64,000 bases of DNA from Fodinibius salsisoli (GTDB lineage: Bacteria > Bacteroidota > Rhodothermia > Balneolales > Balneolaceae). The notes under the pieces were generated by a model. The model was not told where the DNA came from, did not search any database, and worked only from the letters and a program-made list of their open reading frames with translations. This document shows positions 20,542-30,076 of this stretch, one piece after another; position 1 is the stretch's first letter; each line of letters begins with the position of its first letter. The stretch lies in NCBI RefSeq assembly GCF_026229185.1, contig NZ_JAGGJA010000008.1, positions 124,001-188,000 on the forward strand. Reading direction: 5' to 3'. The translations under genes were made by a program, and so were the position numbers.

Positions 20542-21849
20542 ATGCCCTACAATAAAAATATGCACACCACAGGCTATTACAAAGAACCCGGACCAAAGTT
20601 AGACGAAGAATCTCCTTTCAAATCCATGATGGAGCGGTTTCGGTTCGCCGCAGAAATTCTTGAGCTCGATGAAGGCATGTTTCAATACTTGGCCAGTCCG
20701 GTGAAACAGGTTATTGTATCTGTGCCCGTAGTAATGGATTCCGGAGACATTCAGGTCTTTGAAGGATATCGTGTGATCCATGACAACGTGCTGGGGCCTT
20801 CAAAAGGGGGCATCCGCTATGCACCTGATGTGAATCTGGAAGAAGTGAAAGCTCTGGCTTCGTGGATGACCTGGAAATGTGCTATTGTTAACGTCCCTTT
20901 CGGTGGGGCTAAAGGAGGCGTTCGATGTGATCCGAACCAGCTTTCCAGAAATGAGCTGGAACGTCTTACGCGCCGTTATACGGCCAATATGCTCGAAGTA
21001 TTTGGCCCCGATCGGGACATTCCCGCCCCGGATATGAACACCGACGAGCAAATTATGGCATGGATCATGGATACCTACAGCATGAATGCCCATAAAACAG
21101 AAAATGCGGTTGTTACGGGTAAACCGATTATACTGGGAGGCTCGCATGGACGAAAAGAAGCGACGGGGCGCGGAGTGGTTACCGTTACACTGGCAGCCCT
21201 CAACAAAGCAGGCATTGCCCCTAACAAATGTACTACGGTCGTCCAGGGTTTTGGCAACGTAGGATCCGTTTCTGCCAAACTGATGTATGAGCAAGGCTCA
21301 AAGGTCATTGCCATCAGTGATATTACGGGGGGATACTATAACGAAAATGGTATCGATATCCCTGAAGCCATGGAATATGCCAAGAAGAATGATAACTCCC
21401 TGGAAGGCTATTCCGAAGCCGATAAAATTACTAATGACGAATTACTACAACTGGAATGCGATGTGTTGATTCCCGCTGCCAAAGAGGATCAGATAAGTCC
21501 CCGCAATGCAGATAAGATTAATGCTCGTATTATTGCTGAAGGAGCCAATGGTCCCATTACCGCCAATGCAGATTCTATCTTAGAGGATAAAGGCATCATG
21601 GTAGTGCCTGATATTTTGGCCAATGCGGGTGGTGTAACTGTCTCGTACTTTGAGTGGGTGCAAGACCGGCAGGGCTATTTCTGGACCGAAGAACGGGTCA
21701 ACCGACGACTCAATCGGATGATGCGTGCCGCTTTTGATAACCTCTTTAACGTGCGTGAAGAACACGACATCACCCTGCGTCAGGCAGCTTATGTATTTGG
21801 TATCAACAAAGTGGCCACTACACTGCGTATGCGTGGTATCTACGCCTAA
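20542..21849 (+). CDS. Glu/Leu/Phe/Val family dehydrogenase, probably glutamate dehydrogenase
   Basis: 435 residues. The substrate domain holds GPSKGGIRYAPDVNLEEVKA, with the catalytic Lys region PFGGAKGGVRCDP and PAPDMNTDEQIMAWIMDTYS. The Rossmann domain carries VVQGFGNVGSVSAKLMYEQG and AISDITGGYYNENG. The length and the GGAKGG/APDM motifs fit NAD(P)-dependent glutamate dehydrogenase, which interconverts glutamate with 2-oxoglutarate and ammonia. The acidic residue ending the second coenzyme strand (AISD) suggests NAD preference, but this is inference. An RsbW-like gene follows 46 bp later. Confidence 0.88.
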   Translation: MPYNKNMHTTGYYKEPGPKLDEESPFKSMMERFRFAAEILELDEGMFQYLASPVKQVIVSVPVVMDSGDIQVFEGYRVIHDNVLGPSKGGIRYAPDVNLEEVKALASWMTWKCAIVNVPFGGAKGGVRCDPNQLSRNELERLTRRYTANMLEVFGPDRDIPAPDMNTDEQIMAWIMDTYSMNAHKTENAVVTGKPIILGGSHGRKEATGRGVVTVTLAALNKAGIAPNKCTTVVQGFGNVGSVSAKLMYEQGSKVIAISDITGGYYNENGIDIPEAMEYAKKNDNSLEGYSEADKITNDELLQLECDVLIPAAKEDQISPRNADKINARIIAEGANGPITANADSILEDKGIMVVPDILANAGGVTVSYFEWVQDRQGYFWTEERVNRRLNRMMRAAFDNLFNVREEHDITLRQAAYVFGINKVATTLRMRGIYA

Positions 21850-21895
21850 TCCAAGCTACTCTCAGCCCTTGCATTAACCCTGCGGAGTTTTGTTT

Positions 21896-22309
21896 ATGTC
21901 TGAAGACCATAAGAAAGAGCTAATCTTACGCTCCTCCTTTGAGGAAATGGAGAAGCTGGAATCTTTTGTAAACAAATTACAAAACCAGCTCTCTTTTAGT
22001 GATGCCCAATATAATCGGATCTTGCTGCCACTCAGTGAAGCCGTGAGTAACGCCATCATGCATGGAAACAAGCAAGACCCAGGGAAAAAGGTAACAATTA
22101 CGGCTAAAAGCTTAGAAAACAAGTTCCAAATTAGTGTCCGGGATGAAGGGGGCGGATTTGATCCCTCCTCTCTTCCCGATCCCCTCAAAGAAGAAAATCT
22201 ACTCAATCAAGGCGGACGTGGGGTGTACCTTATTAAAGAATACGCCGATGAGGTTTCTTATTCTGATGGAGGAGCAAAAATTACCATGCGATTTATTTTG
22301 AACAAATAG
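21896..22309 (+). CDS. ATP-binding anti-sigma regulatory factor (RsbW-like kinase)
   Basis: 137 residues from ATG 21896; a TTG two codons earlier is possible but weaker. It is a bare GHKL ATPase fold. The N box is LPLSEAVSNAIMHGNK, the G1 box VRDEGGGFDPSSLPDP, and the G2 box GGRGVYLIKEYADEV. Such proteins bind or phosphorylate anti-anti-sigma factors in partner-switching control. No partner STAS or phosphatase gene lies nearby, so the target is unknown. It follows the dehydrogenase gene on the same strand and may be cotranscribed. Confidence 0.85.
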   Translation: MSEDHKKELILRSSFEEMEKLESFVNKLQNQLSFSDAQYNRILLPLSEAVSNAIMHGNKQDPGKKVTITAKSLENKFQISVRDEGGGFDPSSLPDPLKEENLLNQGGRGVYLIKEYADEVSYSDGGAKITMRFILNK

Positions 22310-22441
22310 CAATTATTGGTGTTGCCTCGCAGTCTCCTGCTTTTTCCCGTCCTCTTCATTTGCTTTGTATTGCTCTCCGCTCCTCAATCTAAATTTTGAC
22401 CCATTTTACTTTTCTGAAAGCAAAGGAACTGCAATCAAAAC

Positions 22442-23911
22442 TTATTCGTGAATCAGTTTCTCATCCGCCTGGTAATTCGAAGGCCGCCGGAACATAACAT
22501 CTGTTGCGCCATCCGCTTCCAGCGCATCAAAGAGTTCATTTCGCATTTGTTGCACGCGTTCTTGCTGGGCGGGTACATCAATAAGATTATGCATTTCACG
22601 CGGATCGTTCTTCAAGTCATAAAGCTCGTTTTTATCCCACACCCCATGATAGTAGATGTATTTATACCGGTCTCCCCGGATTGCATAGGTGGTGGGGGTA
22701 TGTGGGAAAGCATGCTCCCAAAAGTACTGGTACACAAAGCTGGTCCGCCAGTCTGATATTTCTTCTCCTCCCAGGAGCGGCAAGAACGATCGGCCATCGA
22801 CCGTATGATCATTCGGCATGGCTCCGTCAGCCAAGTCCAGGATGGTAGATGCGATATCTATATTCAACACATTTTCATTAATTGTGGTACCGGCTTCGAT
22901 ATATCTCGGCGCCCACGCGAGCATAGGAACCCGCATCGATTCTTCATAAGCCTGACGCTTGTCGATAAGACCATGTTCTCCCAGCATAAACCCATTGTCG
23001 CCCATATAGACCACAAGGGTATTTTCTGCAAGTCCCTGTTCTTCCAAATAATCCAGTACACGGCCTATACTTTCATCCACCGCCATCAGCGATTCGCTGT
23101 AACGAGTGATGATCTCTTCCAGACTTTGTGGATGGTCATCCCGATTATGGTACATATAATCCACACCATGCCAGCTATAACGTTGTTCGCGCACCCAATC
23201 TGGCTTGCCCTGGTAATTCTGCTCAATATTTTTCATCGACTGCGGCATGGATAGATCTGCATCGGCGTATGTTCCCTCATGACGCTCGGCCGGTTCAAAT
23301 TCAGCGTGGACCGCTTTATGAGAGAGATACACAAAAAATGGCTGGTCTCCCTCACGATTGTCGAGCCAATCCAGCGTATAGTCTGTTAGCAAATCAGTGA
23401 TATACCCCTCAGCCTGTTGACGTTCACCATCAATATTCAGCGTTGGATTGTAATATACGCCCTGGCCCCGGAAGCTCACCCATCGATCGAAGCCCGGCTT
23501 TGGCTTATCATGCGCTTCACCGATATGCCATTTTCCAAAGAAGGCGGTCTGATACCCTTCCTCCTGTAGTTGCTGAGGAAAAAAGGTTGTGCCGGGCTTA
23601 ATGGGATTTGCATTGTCTACGGCTCCATGGCGGTAAGCATATTGACCTGTCAAAATAGAAGCCCGGCTTGGCGAGCAAAGAGAAGTCGTCACAAAGGCAT
23701 TGGCCAAATGCACCCCTTCCTTGGCCATGCGGTCCATGGAGGGTGTTTCCAGAAAATCCGGGCTATCTGGATGAAAGCCCATATAATCATAACGGTGGTC
23801 ATCACTTAAAATGAACACTACATTTTGGGGCTGTTGAGCCTGAGCTTTCAAACCCAATCCTATCAGAACCCCAAAAAAACATAACCCGACTATCCATTTG
23901 TTTGCCCTCAT
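22442..23911 (-). CDS. Secreted sulfatase (arylsulfatase family S1)
   Basis: 489 residues with a signal peptide ending near LKAQAQQ. Metal-binding Asp 37/38 sit in FILSDDHRYDYMG. The formylglycine signature Cys 79 lies in SLCSPSRASILTGQYAYRHG, so it is a Cys-type sulfatase that needs a maturing enzyme encoded elsewhere. Further motifs include FFGKWHIGEAH and VVYMGDNGFMLGEHG. It removes sulfate esters, probably from a polysaccharide, in the periplasm. It lies at the end of the minus-strand run with the dehydrogenase-cytochrome, DUF1080 and SusCD genes, so the substrate may be a sulfated glycan. A palindromic repeat separates it from the dehydrogenase gene. Confidence 0.9.
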   Translation of the reverse strand: MRANKWIVGLCFFGVLIGLGLKAQAQQPQNVVFILSDDHRYDYMGFHPDSPDFLETPSMDRMAKEGVHLANAFVTTSLCSPSRASILTGQYAYRHGAVDNANPIKPGTTFFPQQLQEEGYQTAFFGKWHIGEAHDKPKPGFDRWVSFRGQGVYYNPTLNIDGERQQAEGYITDLLTDYTLDWLDNREGDQPFFVYLSHKAVHAEFEPAERHEGTYADADLSMPQSMKNIEQNYQGKPDWVREQRYSWHGVDYMYHNRDDHPQSLEEIITRYSESLMAVDESIGRVLDYLEEQGLAENTLVVYMGDNGFMLGEHGLIDKRQAYEESMRVPMLAWAPRYIEAGTTINENVLNIDIASTILDLADGAMPNDHTVDGRSFLPLLGGEEISDWRTSFVYQYFWEHAFPHTPTTYAIRGDRYKYIYYHGVWDKNELYDLKNDPREMHNLIDVPAQQERVQQMRNELFDALEADGATDVMFRRPSNYQADEKLIHE

Positions 23912-23969
23912 AAGAACCGTTGATTTAGCATTTATGGATTATCTATATACGATACCTTTCAAAACTATA

Positions 23970-24077
23970 CTTGTCATCCTGAATCACGTGCTGAACTTGT
24001 TTCAGTATCTCTTCAGGATCTCCATTTAAATGCCAATAAGTGTTAGTGAGATTCTGAAATGAGTTCAGAATGACAAG
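23970..24077. repeat. GTCATCCTGAA-type palindromic repeat, copy 1
   Basis: Ends are CTTGTCATCCTGAA and TTCAGAATGACAAG in inverted orientation. The inner blocks TTCAGGATCT and AGATTCTGAAA recur in the copies at 36.6, 41.6 and 43.2 kb. This copy lacks clear CTTTGCAAAA ends. It sits between the sulfatase and the dehydrogenase genes. Confidence 0.75.
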
Positions 24078-24137
24078 AAAAAATAGCTTTTACTAAGCTA
24101 TCTATAAATCAGAAAATCAACCATAAATAGCAAATTC

Positions 24138-26075
24138 CTACTTCAGCGAATTAATCCATTCGGCAATCTGTAAGGCTTCATCTTCTGGAACAATTGTCAT
24201 GGGGGGCATCGCCGTAGCATAATCCGGCCAGTTTGAAAGGTCAGGATTGTACATCAGCTCAACCATTTCTTCTTCGGAGTACCCCCGCTTCGCAATTTCT
24301 GCAAACGGTGGGCCGACCTTACGCTCATTTCTGGCATGACATGCCGTGCAGGTATACTGTGCCAGAAATGGTTTTATTGTTTCGTATGAAGGAGCTCCTC
24401 CCTCTTCTACAGACTCAGCCTTTTCCTGCTGTTCTTCCTCTGCTGCAACCTCTTCTTCAGCATTCGCTTCGGGATCTGGAGTTGCCGTAAATTCATCCAT
24501 CGACAACTTTTCACCTTCTGGAATCCGCTTTAAGGTGTAGTAAGCTGACCGGTGTAATAATGGATGATCACCTTCCGCAGAACGAATACCAAACAATGCA
24601 AGCTGGTGGACGTAATTTTGGCGCATATTGTCGATCACTAGCCGAACTTTCATACCATCTTCCGAAACTTTTACGCCTTTGATATTTGCCGATGTACGAT
24701 CAACCATGGGGCTGCCATATACCGGGAAATATTTGTAGATAAAGCTCGAAATTTCATATGATCCCAGGTTATTAGCGGTTTCAGGATCTACAGGTTCAGT
24801 AAAGGTAATTTCAAAGCCATCGGGCTTGGCACGTACGGTTTCCATCTCGAATGGTACCTGGCTGTTCCAAACTAATCGCTGCAGTCCTTCATCAGCGTCA
24901 CCGGCCGATCCCCATCCACGGTTCGTTTCTCCGATGAAGAGTGAGCCATCCTTGGCCCAGGCCATGCGTAATACCCCGGACTGAAAATCACTTCGGAAAT
25001 CAAAAGCTACTCCCTGGTACGTTCCATTTACTTTTTCCAGATCCACCCGCATAATTTTACTTTGCCCCTGGTCTCCTACGAATAATTGTCCGCCAAAGGG
25101 TCCCCAGTGGCCTTCTGGAATCGCAAGGATATCTGAATTTGAAATACCCAGAATACCATGCGGCAACCACACTGCCGGTGTTTTTAGAGCTGGTAGCTCA
25201 TCCTGGAGCTCAAACATGGTTCGATACTCTTCGCCTTTCTTGTTCTCAGGCTTGATGTAATTTCCATTTTCATCTTTGTTATACTCAGGATCCACATATT
25301 TATACAGCTCTTCGGTGGTCATATCAACCGGTGAATTTGGCTGGTCGGACCATCGCAAACCGGCAGGATGGCCGGTAAAATCGCCTTTTTCAACATGCCA
25401 GATTCCTCCGGATCCAATCCAGTCGCCCTGGTTTTCTGCATAAAAAAGTTCGCCGTCAATCATCCCAAGGCCGGCAGGAGATCGCATCCCTGTTGCCCAA
25501 GGCTCCATTTCACCGTCTTCAGTAATGTGCATGGTCCATCCTCTCCATGGCACCCGACTTTCGCCGCGCCACCATTGCTGATCACCAAAAGCTACATTTG
25601 CAGATACAAAAAAGGAACCGTCCGGGGCGATAATCGGACCATAGCTATACTCGTGGTAATGTCCGGAGAGTGGCCAGGAATAAATCGTTTCGATAACATC
25701 GGCTTTGCCATCCATATTGGTATCTTCAAGCTTGGTAAGCTCTCCTCGCTGAGCGCAATACAGCGCACCATCTTTGTAAGCGAGACCAAGTACTTCATGT
25801 AATCCGGTAGCAAATTTTCTAAAATAAGGTTGGTCACTGGTGGGGTTTTCAACAATGAAAATATCACCGCGACGGGTAGCAATTCCTAAATTTCCATTGG
25901 GTAGTACCGTAAGCCCCCCCACCTCCAGCAGGTATTCTTCGGGACTGGTTACATCCACAATCTTAAAATAATCCTCTTCCGAGGGAGTTTCCTGGGCCTG
26001 GGCTGACCCGCTGATAAACAACAGAATAATCAAAGCACTTAAAAAATGACGTAAGCAATACATAAACGACTTCAT
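24138..26075 (-). CDS. Secreted sorbosone-dehydrogenase-like beta-propeller fused to cytochrome c
   Basis: 645 residues from ATG 26075, which gives a signal peptide (MKSFMYCLRHFLSALIILL, cleavage near GSAQAQ). The longer frame to 26156 would overlap the DUF1080 gene. The body is a PQQ-sugar-dehydrogenase-like six-blade propeller (GGLTVLPNGNLGIATRRGDI, ATGLHEVLGLAYKDGALYC, SGHYHEYSYGPIIAPDG). A low-complexity acidic linker (AEEEVAAEEEQQEKAESVEE) follows, and a class I cytochrome c ends the protein, with TCTACHARNERKVGPPF and a distal Met in TAMPPMTIVP. It could oxidise a sugar and pass electrons directly to its own heme. Substrate and cofactor are inferred. It follows the DUF1080 gene by 16 bp, clearly one operon. 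Confidence 0.82.
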   Translation of the reverse strand: MKSFMYCLRHFLSALIILLFISGSAQAQETPSEEDYFKIVDVTSPEEYLLEVGGLTVLPNGNLGIATRRGDIFIVENPTSDQPYFRKFATGLHEVLGLAYKDGALYCAQRGELTKLEDTNMDGKADVIETIYSWPLSGHYHEYSYGPIIAPDGSFFVSANVAFGDQQWWRGESRVPWRGWTMHITEDGEMEPWATGMRSPAGLGMIDGELFYAENQGDWIGSGGIWHVEKGDFTGHPAGLRWSDQPNSPVDMTTEELYKYVDPEYNKDENGNYIKPENKKGEEYRTMFELQDELPALKTPAVWLPHGILGISNSDILAIPEGHWGPFGGQLFVGDQGQSKIMRVDLEKVNGTYQGVAFDFRSDFQSGVLRMAWAKDGSLFIGETNRGWGSAGDADEGLQRLVWNSQVPFEMETVRAKPDGFEITFTEPVDPETANNLGSYEISSFIYKYFPVYGSPMVDRTSANIKGVKVSEDGMKVRLVIDNMRQNYVHQLALFGIRSAEGDHPLLHRSAYYTLKRIPEGEKLSMDEFTATPDPEANAEEEVAAEEEQQEKAESVEEGGAPSYETIKPFLAQYTCTACHARNERKVGPPFAEIAKRGYSEEEMVELMYNPDLSNWPDYATAMPPMTIVPEDEALQIAEWINSLK

Positions 26076-26091
26076 ATTATTTCGTAAAATT

Positions 26092-27942
26092 TTAAAATAG
26101 GATGGAATAAGAAACAGTTGACTGAGCGGGAACAAGAAGTTCCTGGCGATCATCAATAGATCGCACTATCGGACTTGATGAACCAGCGGCCTCAATGTAA
26201 TAGGCATCGTCCACGATATATCGATGATTTCCCGCTTCCTCAATAGAGCTCCCCGCTGCTAACCGAACATATAAATCATCAGGAGCCTCCTGAATATCTA
26301 TCGTTCGCTGCAAGCCCTTGCCATCCTCAATGACGCGAATCTCATCTTCTACAGATGTTCCGTAGATCTGATAATTAAAAGTTGGCTCATCATCCTTATT
26401 CAACTGATATCCCTTGGGTTTCAACCCGGTGCCAGAAGTATCATCAGACCAACTGCTTTCCTGCTCGTTATCCAGTTTATTCAATGCCAGCGCAGGTTTT
26501 TCCAGCAGGTTGAGAACGGAACCATTGGGTCGAGAAGATCCATCGCCCCTGCTATACCACATGGGGGTAACATTCAGAAACTCACCTCTCCAAGCCTGTA
26601 CGATATTCCCACTTTTGAGATCGTATGTATAATGCAATTTATCCAAACTGCCTACCGAAACTGCGTGCGTCACACGAATGCCGCCCGGGAGATCCCTAAA
26701 GCTGCGCAGCAACGGCTTATCCTCGGCATGTACATAAATAGGATTGACATTATTTCCACTACTCAAAGACTGATCGCTCAGCACATGTGCCCTGAGCTGA
26801 TCACCGGATACGACAAACTGTAAATTAGGATCACTCCATCCGGCTTGTTTGTGATAAAGAATCTCAAAAGACGACTCACCTTCTGGCAAGCTCACCGTAT
26901 GCTCATTACTATCAAATGGAATTACCTGCTTACCATTCACTGAAAGAATTCCTCCTCCACCGGCTGTATTTAATTGAAACTGGTATTCTCCAGCCTCTTT
27001 GGCCTGAATGGTCCCCGTATATTGCATCAAAAACTGATCGGGCAATCCGGATAGGTTAGTCGTCAGCTTTTCAGAAGTTCCAGATTTTATGGGAGTGAGG
27101 CTGTCCAGATTCGGAAGCTCATCAAAATCTCCTTCGAATACCTTAAACTCAAAGTCACTGACCGTTGGGGCGGTGCCATCATACCGGCGAATGTTAATGT
27201 TTCGAAAGGCAACCGCTCCATGATCGCCTTGTATACGAAGTGGCCCCTGGGCAACATCATCTTCCTCCAAAGCTCCACGGGTTGGACCGTATAGCTCAAT
27301 GTTTTCATGGATTGTCACCCCATTAAGCTCGGCATGGAGAATTTTAGCATTCTCAATTTTATTTCCCTCGTCATCAAAGCGGGGAGCCTGGAACGAAATT
27401 TCCAGATGCTGCCAAAGTCCGGCCGCGCGGCTGGCATTTTGCCGGGGAGCATAGCCTTGGAAACCCTCTTGCCCCTGCGGACGGTTCGTATCCCATCGCT
27501 CATAGATGCCCCCATTGTCTCCGGAAGTTGGAACCTTAACATTCCAGCTATCCAATAGCTGAATTTCATACTGTCCTTGCAAATAAATACCAGAATTTGA
27601 GTTGGAAGCCATCATATACTCAAGCTCCAAGTCAATATCTCCATGTTCGAAACTGGTCAATAAATCAGCACCATTATGGTCCGAAGGATTATTGACTAAA
27701 ACACCGGTACCTTCCGATGTAATAACCGTATTTTCCTGATCTAACGGAGCGGAAACATCTCCGGCTATTTGCCAACTATCTGAAGGATCCTCAAATTCTG
27801 ACAGATCCTGCAAGGATAGCTCTTGTCCTGATTGTGCTTGTAGTTGACCTAAGGCTACTCCAAATAATAACACAGCAGCCATGAACATACCGCGGTAAGC
27901 CAAGGCAAAACTGTGTATCTTTCGTATTGCTATATAAGACAT
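26092..27942 (-). CDS. Secreted DUF1080 (3-keto-disaccharide hydrolase-like) and PA14-like protein
   Basis: 616 residues with a signal peptide ending near LGQLQAQSG. The first half is a DUF1080/LamG-like jelly roll (MASNSNSGIYLQGQYEIQLLD, NGGIYERWDTNRPQGQEGF, GPLRIQGDHGAVAFRNINI). DUF1080 proteins are now often named 3-keto-disaccharide hydrolases. A PA14-like region follows at about 300-390 (GTIQAKEAGEYQFQLNTAGG, LSVNGKQVIPFDSNEHTVSL). The C-terminal 220 residues are beta-rich and unassigned. It heads a two-gene unit with the dehydrogenase-cytochrome gene. Together they suggest periplasmic oxidation and cleavage of a glycoside, which is inference from context. Confidence 0.78.
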   Translation of the reverse strand: MSYIAIRKIHSFALAYRGMFMAAVLLFGVALGQLQAQSGQELSLQDLSEFEDPSDSWQIAGDVSAPLDQENTVITSEGTGVLVNNPSDHNGADLLTSFEHGDIDLELEYMMASNSNSGIYLQGQYEIQLLDSWNVKVPTSGDNGGIYERWDTNRPQGQEGFQGYAPRQNASRAAGLWQHLEISFQAPRFDDEGNKIENAKILHAELNGVTIHENIELYGPTRGALEEDDVAQGPLRIQGDHGAVAFRNINIRRYDGTAPTVSDFEFKVFEGDFDELPNLDSLTPIKSGTSEKLTTNLSGLPDQFLMQYTGTIQAKEAGEYQFQLNTAGGGGILSVNGKQVIPFDSNEHTVSLPEGESSFEILYHKQAGWSDPNLQFVVSGDQLRAHVLSDQSLSSGNNVNPIYVHAEDKPLLRSFRDLPGGIRVTHAVSVGSLDKLHYTYDLKSGNIVQAWRGEFLNVTPMWYSRGDGSSRPNGSVLNLLEKPALALNKLDNEQESSWSDDTSGTGLKPKGYQLNKDDEPTFNYQIYGTSVEDEIRVIEDGKGLQRTIDIQEAPDDLYVRLAAGSSIEEAGNHRYIVDDAYYIEAAGSSSPIVRSIDDRQELLVPAQSTVSYSILF

Positions 27943-28040
27943 ATACGTTTTACAATATATTTAAATCTATTAATAGTAAATTGTGCTTAATTCCAAAATC
28001 CAGTTCCTTGTATATATAATGAAAGGGGTGAATCTTGGTA

Positions 28041-28054
28041 TCGGTTTTAACCGA
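28041..28054. promoter_or_regulatory. Palindrome TCGGTTTTAACCGA upstream of the DUF1080 operon
   Basis: A 6-bp inverted repeat around TT, about 100 bp upstream of the DUF1080 start codon. The shape resembles a LacI-type operator, but no regulator of that family is in the window. Sequence symmetry is the only evidence. Confidence 0.25.
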
Positions 28055-28343
28055 CCAATAATGTATCTTTGAATTTGTTGAATTCCAACTTTTTTCACAA
28101 GTTTTCAAACTTTTTGCATTGCTACTTAGCTCTGCTCTCAAGCATAATAGTTTTGACTCCAGATCTCCAAGGTCATTATTATGGAGAGTATAAAGTCGAA
28201 GGGCCAACATTTTTTACACTTCAAATGTGCTATGCTAACAGAAGTGATACATGTACAATCCAGATTATACCCATTGCCTATTTTACTACTACAGCACAGG
28301 GTATACCAAAGAGATTTGCCAGGGCATCTAAGCGATAAAAATA

Positions 28344-28418
28344 ATATAGCAGTAACACGAATATTGATAATTCATCTACTAAATATTTATCAATAGAAAA
28401 GTTATATTACTGCTATAT
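28344..28418. other. Nested hairpin downstream of susD
   Basis: The outer arms ATATAGCAGTAA (28344-28355) and TTACTGCTATAT (28407-28418) pair perfectly. Inside them TATTGATAA (28362-28370) pairs perfectly with TTATCAATA (28387-28395). It lies 28 bp after the susD stop codon and has no T-run, so it may protect the 3' end of susCD mRNA or weaken read-through rather than act as a classical terminator. Confidence 0.55.
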
Positions 28419-28445
28419 ATTCAATTTGTAGAATACAACTGCTGT

Positions 28446-30047
28446 TTAATAGCCCGGGTTCTGTTCTAAGTTTGGATTAACCTTGATACTACTTTCATGA
28501 AAAGGCCATACATAATTATGGGGTTCAAATGAACGTTCTTCAATATGGAGCGTCTCAACCTCACCGTTTACTTTCCTTGTATGTCCCAAGGCTGGCTGAT
28601 TTAATACCTCTTCGGCGATGCCCCATCGTATGATATCATTGTACCGCTGTCCTTCAGCTGCAAACTCAATTCTCCTTTCATTCCGAATTAAATCAATCCA
28701 TTGTTCCTGGGTATAAGAACTGTAGCGCGGCAATGTTACGTCAGCTTCTGTCATATCCAGTCCTGCCCTTTTTCTAACTCGGTTAATAGATTTTTTTGCT
28801 AATGCATCTATATCATTAAGCATAATTTTAGCTTCAGCATAGGTTAAGAGTACCTCAGCATAGCGTATAAGTCCATATTCAAAGTTACCACCACTTTTAA
28901 AAGCATCAGCTTCTGAGACAAACTTTTTGAACCAGTACCCTGATGCACTCGCCCGTTCTTTTTCATAAAACATCGGGCTATTCTCATTATAGACATCGAT
29001 GGTATCTTCATAAAAGACATCACCATGCCCCATAATACTTGCTTCGTAACGTGGATCACGATGAAGATGGGGGTTTAATTCATGTTCCTCTCTTGTATGT
29101 TCTGGACAATTTCCAATTTTGTATCCATCTAAAGTCCAATACGAATCAACTAACGATTTTAAGGGAACTAACCATGAATCACCTTGACTGGTTCTATAAT
29201 GGGGCCCTAAATGATTAAAAGACCACGTATCCCGATTGCCAAAGCTTGCTCTATCTTGCCAGAGAATAAACTCATTATTGTTGGAAGCAGCCTCATACTG
29301 AAACAAGTCACCATAGTTGGGATGCAATTCATAGTTTCCACTGTCCATTATTTCTTTTGCCAATTGGGCTGCCAACTCATAACGCTCATTATATAAGGCA
29401 TAGCGCATTGTTAAAGCCTTAAATGAATACTGGTTAAACATATACTTATCTGTTGTATACTCATCCGAAGGCAAGCTACTTGCTATTTCTTCGGCCTGCA
29501 TAAACAAAGTATCCAGAATTTGTTCTTTAGGCGTTGGTGCTGCCGTAGCTTCTTCTAACGTAGCCGGCTCTAATACAAATGGCACATCCCCCCACTGCAT
29601 GGTTAAAATGAAATAGTGCCAGACCCGTAGCCCTTTTAGTACATTTTCATATTTGGTTCTGGTTGCTTCATCTTCTACATAGGGTTCATCAATGTTAGCA
29701 AGATAGGTATTAATTCTACCTATATGCTTCATACGTATGGTATAATAGTACTCAAATATTCTTGAATTACTATTAAAATTACCGTTCCCTATGAGTTGAT
29801 GATGGTCGCCAGTGTTACGAGAATAGGCATTATCTGATCTACCATCTTTCATATAAAACAAGAGTCGACGGTCACCGGGATTCGTAAATACATCTAAATA
29901 ACTACTGTATACTACCCGGTTTAAATCGTTTTCATCATTAAAAAATTCAGTAAATTGTGTTGCTGTAGGATCGGTTTTATCCAAAAAATCCTTACAGCTT
30001 GTGAAACTGATCGATACAAGTACTATAACAAATAATAGCTTCTTCAT
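28446..30047 (-). CDS. SusD/RagB-family glycan-binding outer membrane lipoprotein
   Basis: 533 residues from ATG 30047, which gives the lipoprotein signal MKKLLFVIVLVSISFTSC (Cys 18). Tetratricopeptide-like helices of the SusD fold follow (KGLRVWHYFILTMQWGDVPF, KEQILDTLFMQAEEIASSLP). The C-terminal family motifs are NRVRKRAGL, IRNERRIEFAAEGQRYNDII and FEPHNYVWPF. SusD caps its SusC partner and binds the glycan at the cell surface. It follows susC by 29 bp. The ligand cannot be named; the sulfatase and DUF1080 genes downstream suggest a sulfated or unusual glycoside. Confidence 0.93.
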   Translation of the reverse strand: MKKLLFVIVLVSISFTSCKDFLDKTDPTATQFTEFFNDENDLNRVVYSSYLDVFTNPGDRRLLFYMKDGRSDNAYSRNTGDHHQLIGNGNFNSNSRIFEYYYTIRMKHIGRINTYLANIDEPYVEDEATRTKYENVLKGLRVWHYFILTMQWGDVPFVLEPATLEEATAAPTPKEQILDTLFMQAEEIASSLPSDEYTTDKYMFNQYSFKALTMRYALYNERYELAAQLAKEIMDSGNYELHPNYGDLFQYEAASNNNEFILWQDRASFGNRDTWSFNHLGPHYRTSQGDSWLVPLKSLVDSYWTLDGYKIGNCPEHTREEHELNPHLHRDPRYEASIMGHGDVFYEDTIDVYNENSPMFYEKERASASGYWFKKFVSEADAFKSGGNFEYGLIRYAEVLLTYAEAKIMLNDIDALAKKSINRVRKRAGLDMTEADVTLPRYSSYTQEQWIDLIRNERRIEFAAEGQRYNDIIRWGIAEEVLNQPALGHTRKVNGEVETLHIEERSFEPHNYVWPFHESSIKVNPNLEQNPGY

Positions 30048-30076
30048 AATCTGCAAATTCATTTTTTGATATTTAT

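Larger units (their letters stand above)
27943..28445. other. Intergenic region with hairpin and palindrome, no convincing gene
   Basis: 503 bases between the DUF1080 gene and susD. It holds a nested hairpin at 28344-28418 and a short palindrome TCGGTTTTAACCGA at 28041-28054, both listed separately. Short open frames on either strand have no start context or protein-like composition. The region must also contain the promoter of the DUF1080-dehydrogenase unit if that is not read through from susD. Confidence 0.5.

Noticed and set aside
26076-26156. Upstream extension of the dehydrogenase-cytochrome gene
   Set aside because: It overlaps the end of the DUF1080 gene and would bury the signal peptide; the ATG at 26075 fits better.
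27950-28338. Two short open frames (86 and 89 codons) in the gap before the DUF1080 gene
   Set aside because: They lie on opposite strands over the same bases, lack family features or start context, and cover a region with hairpins and palindromes.
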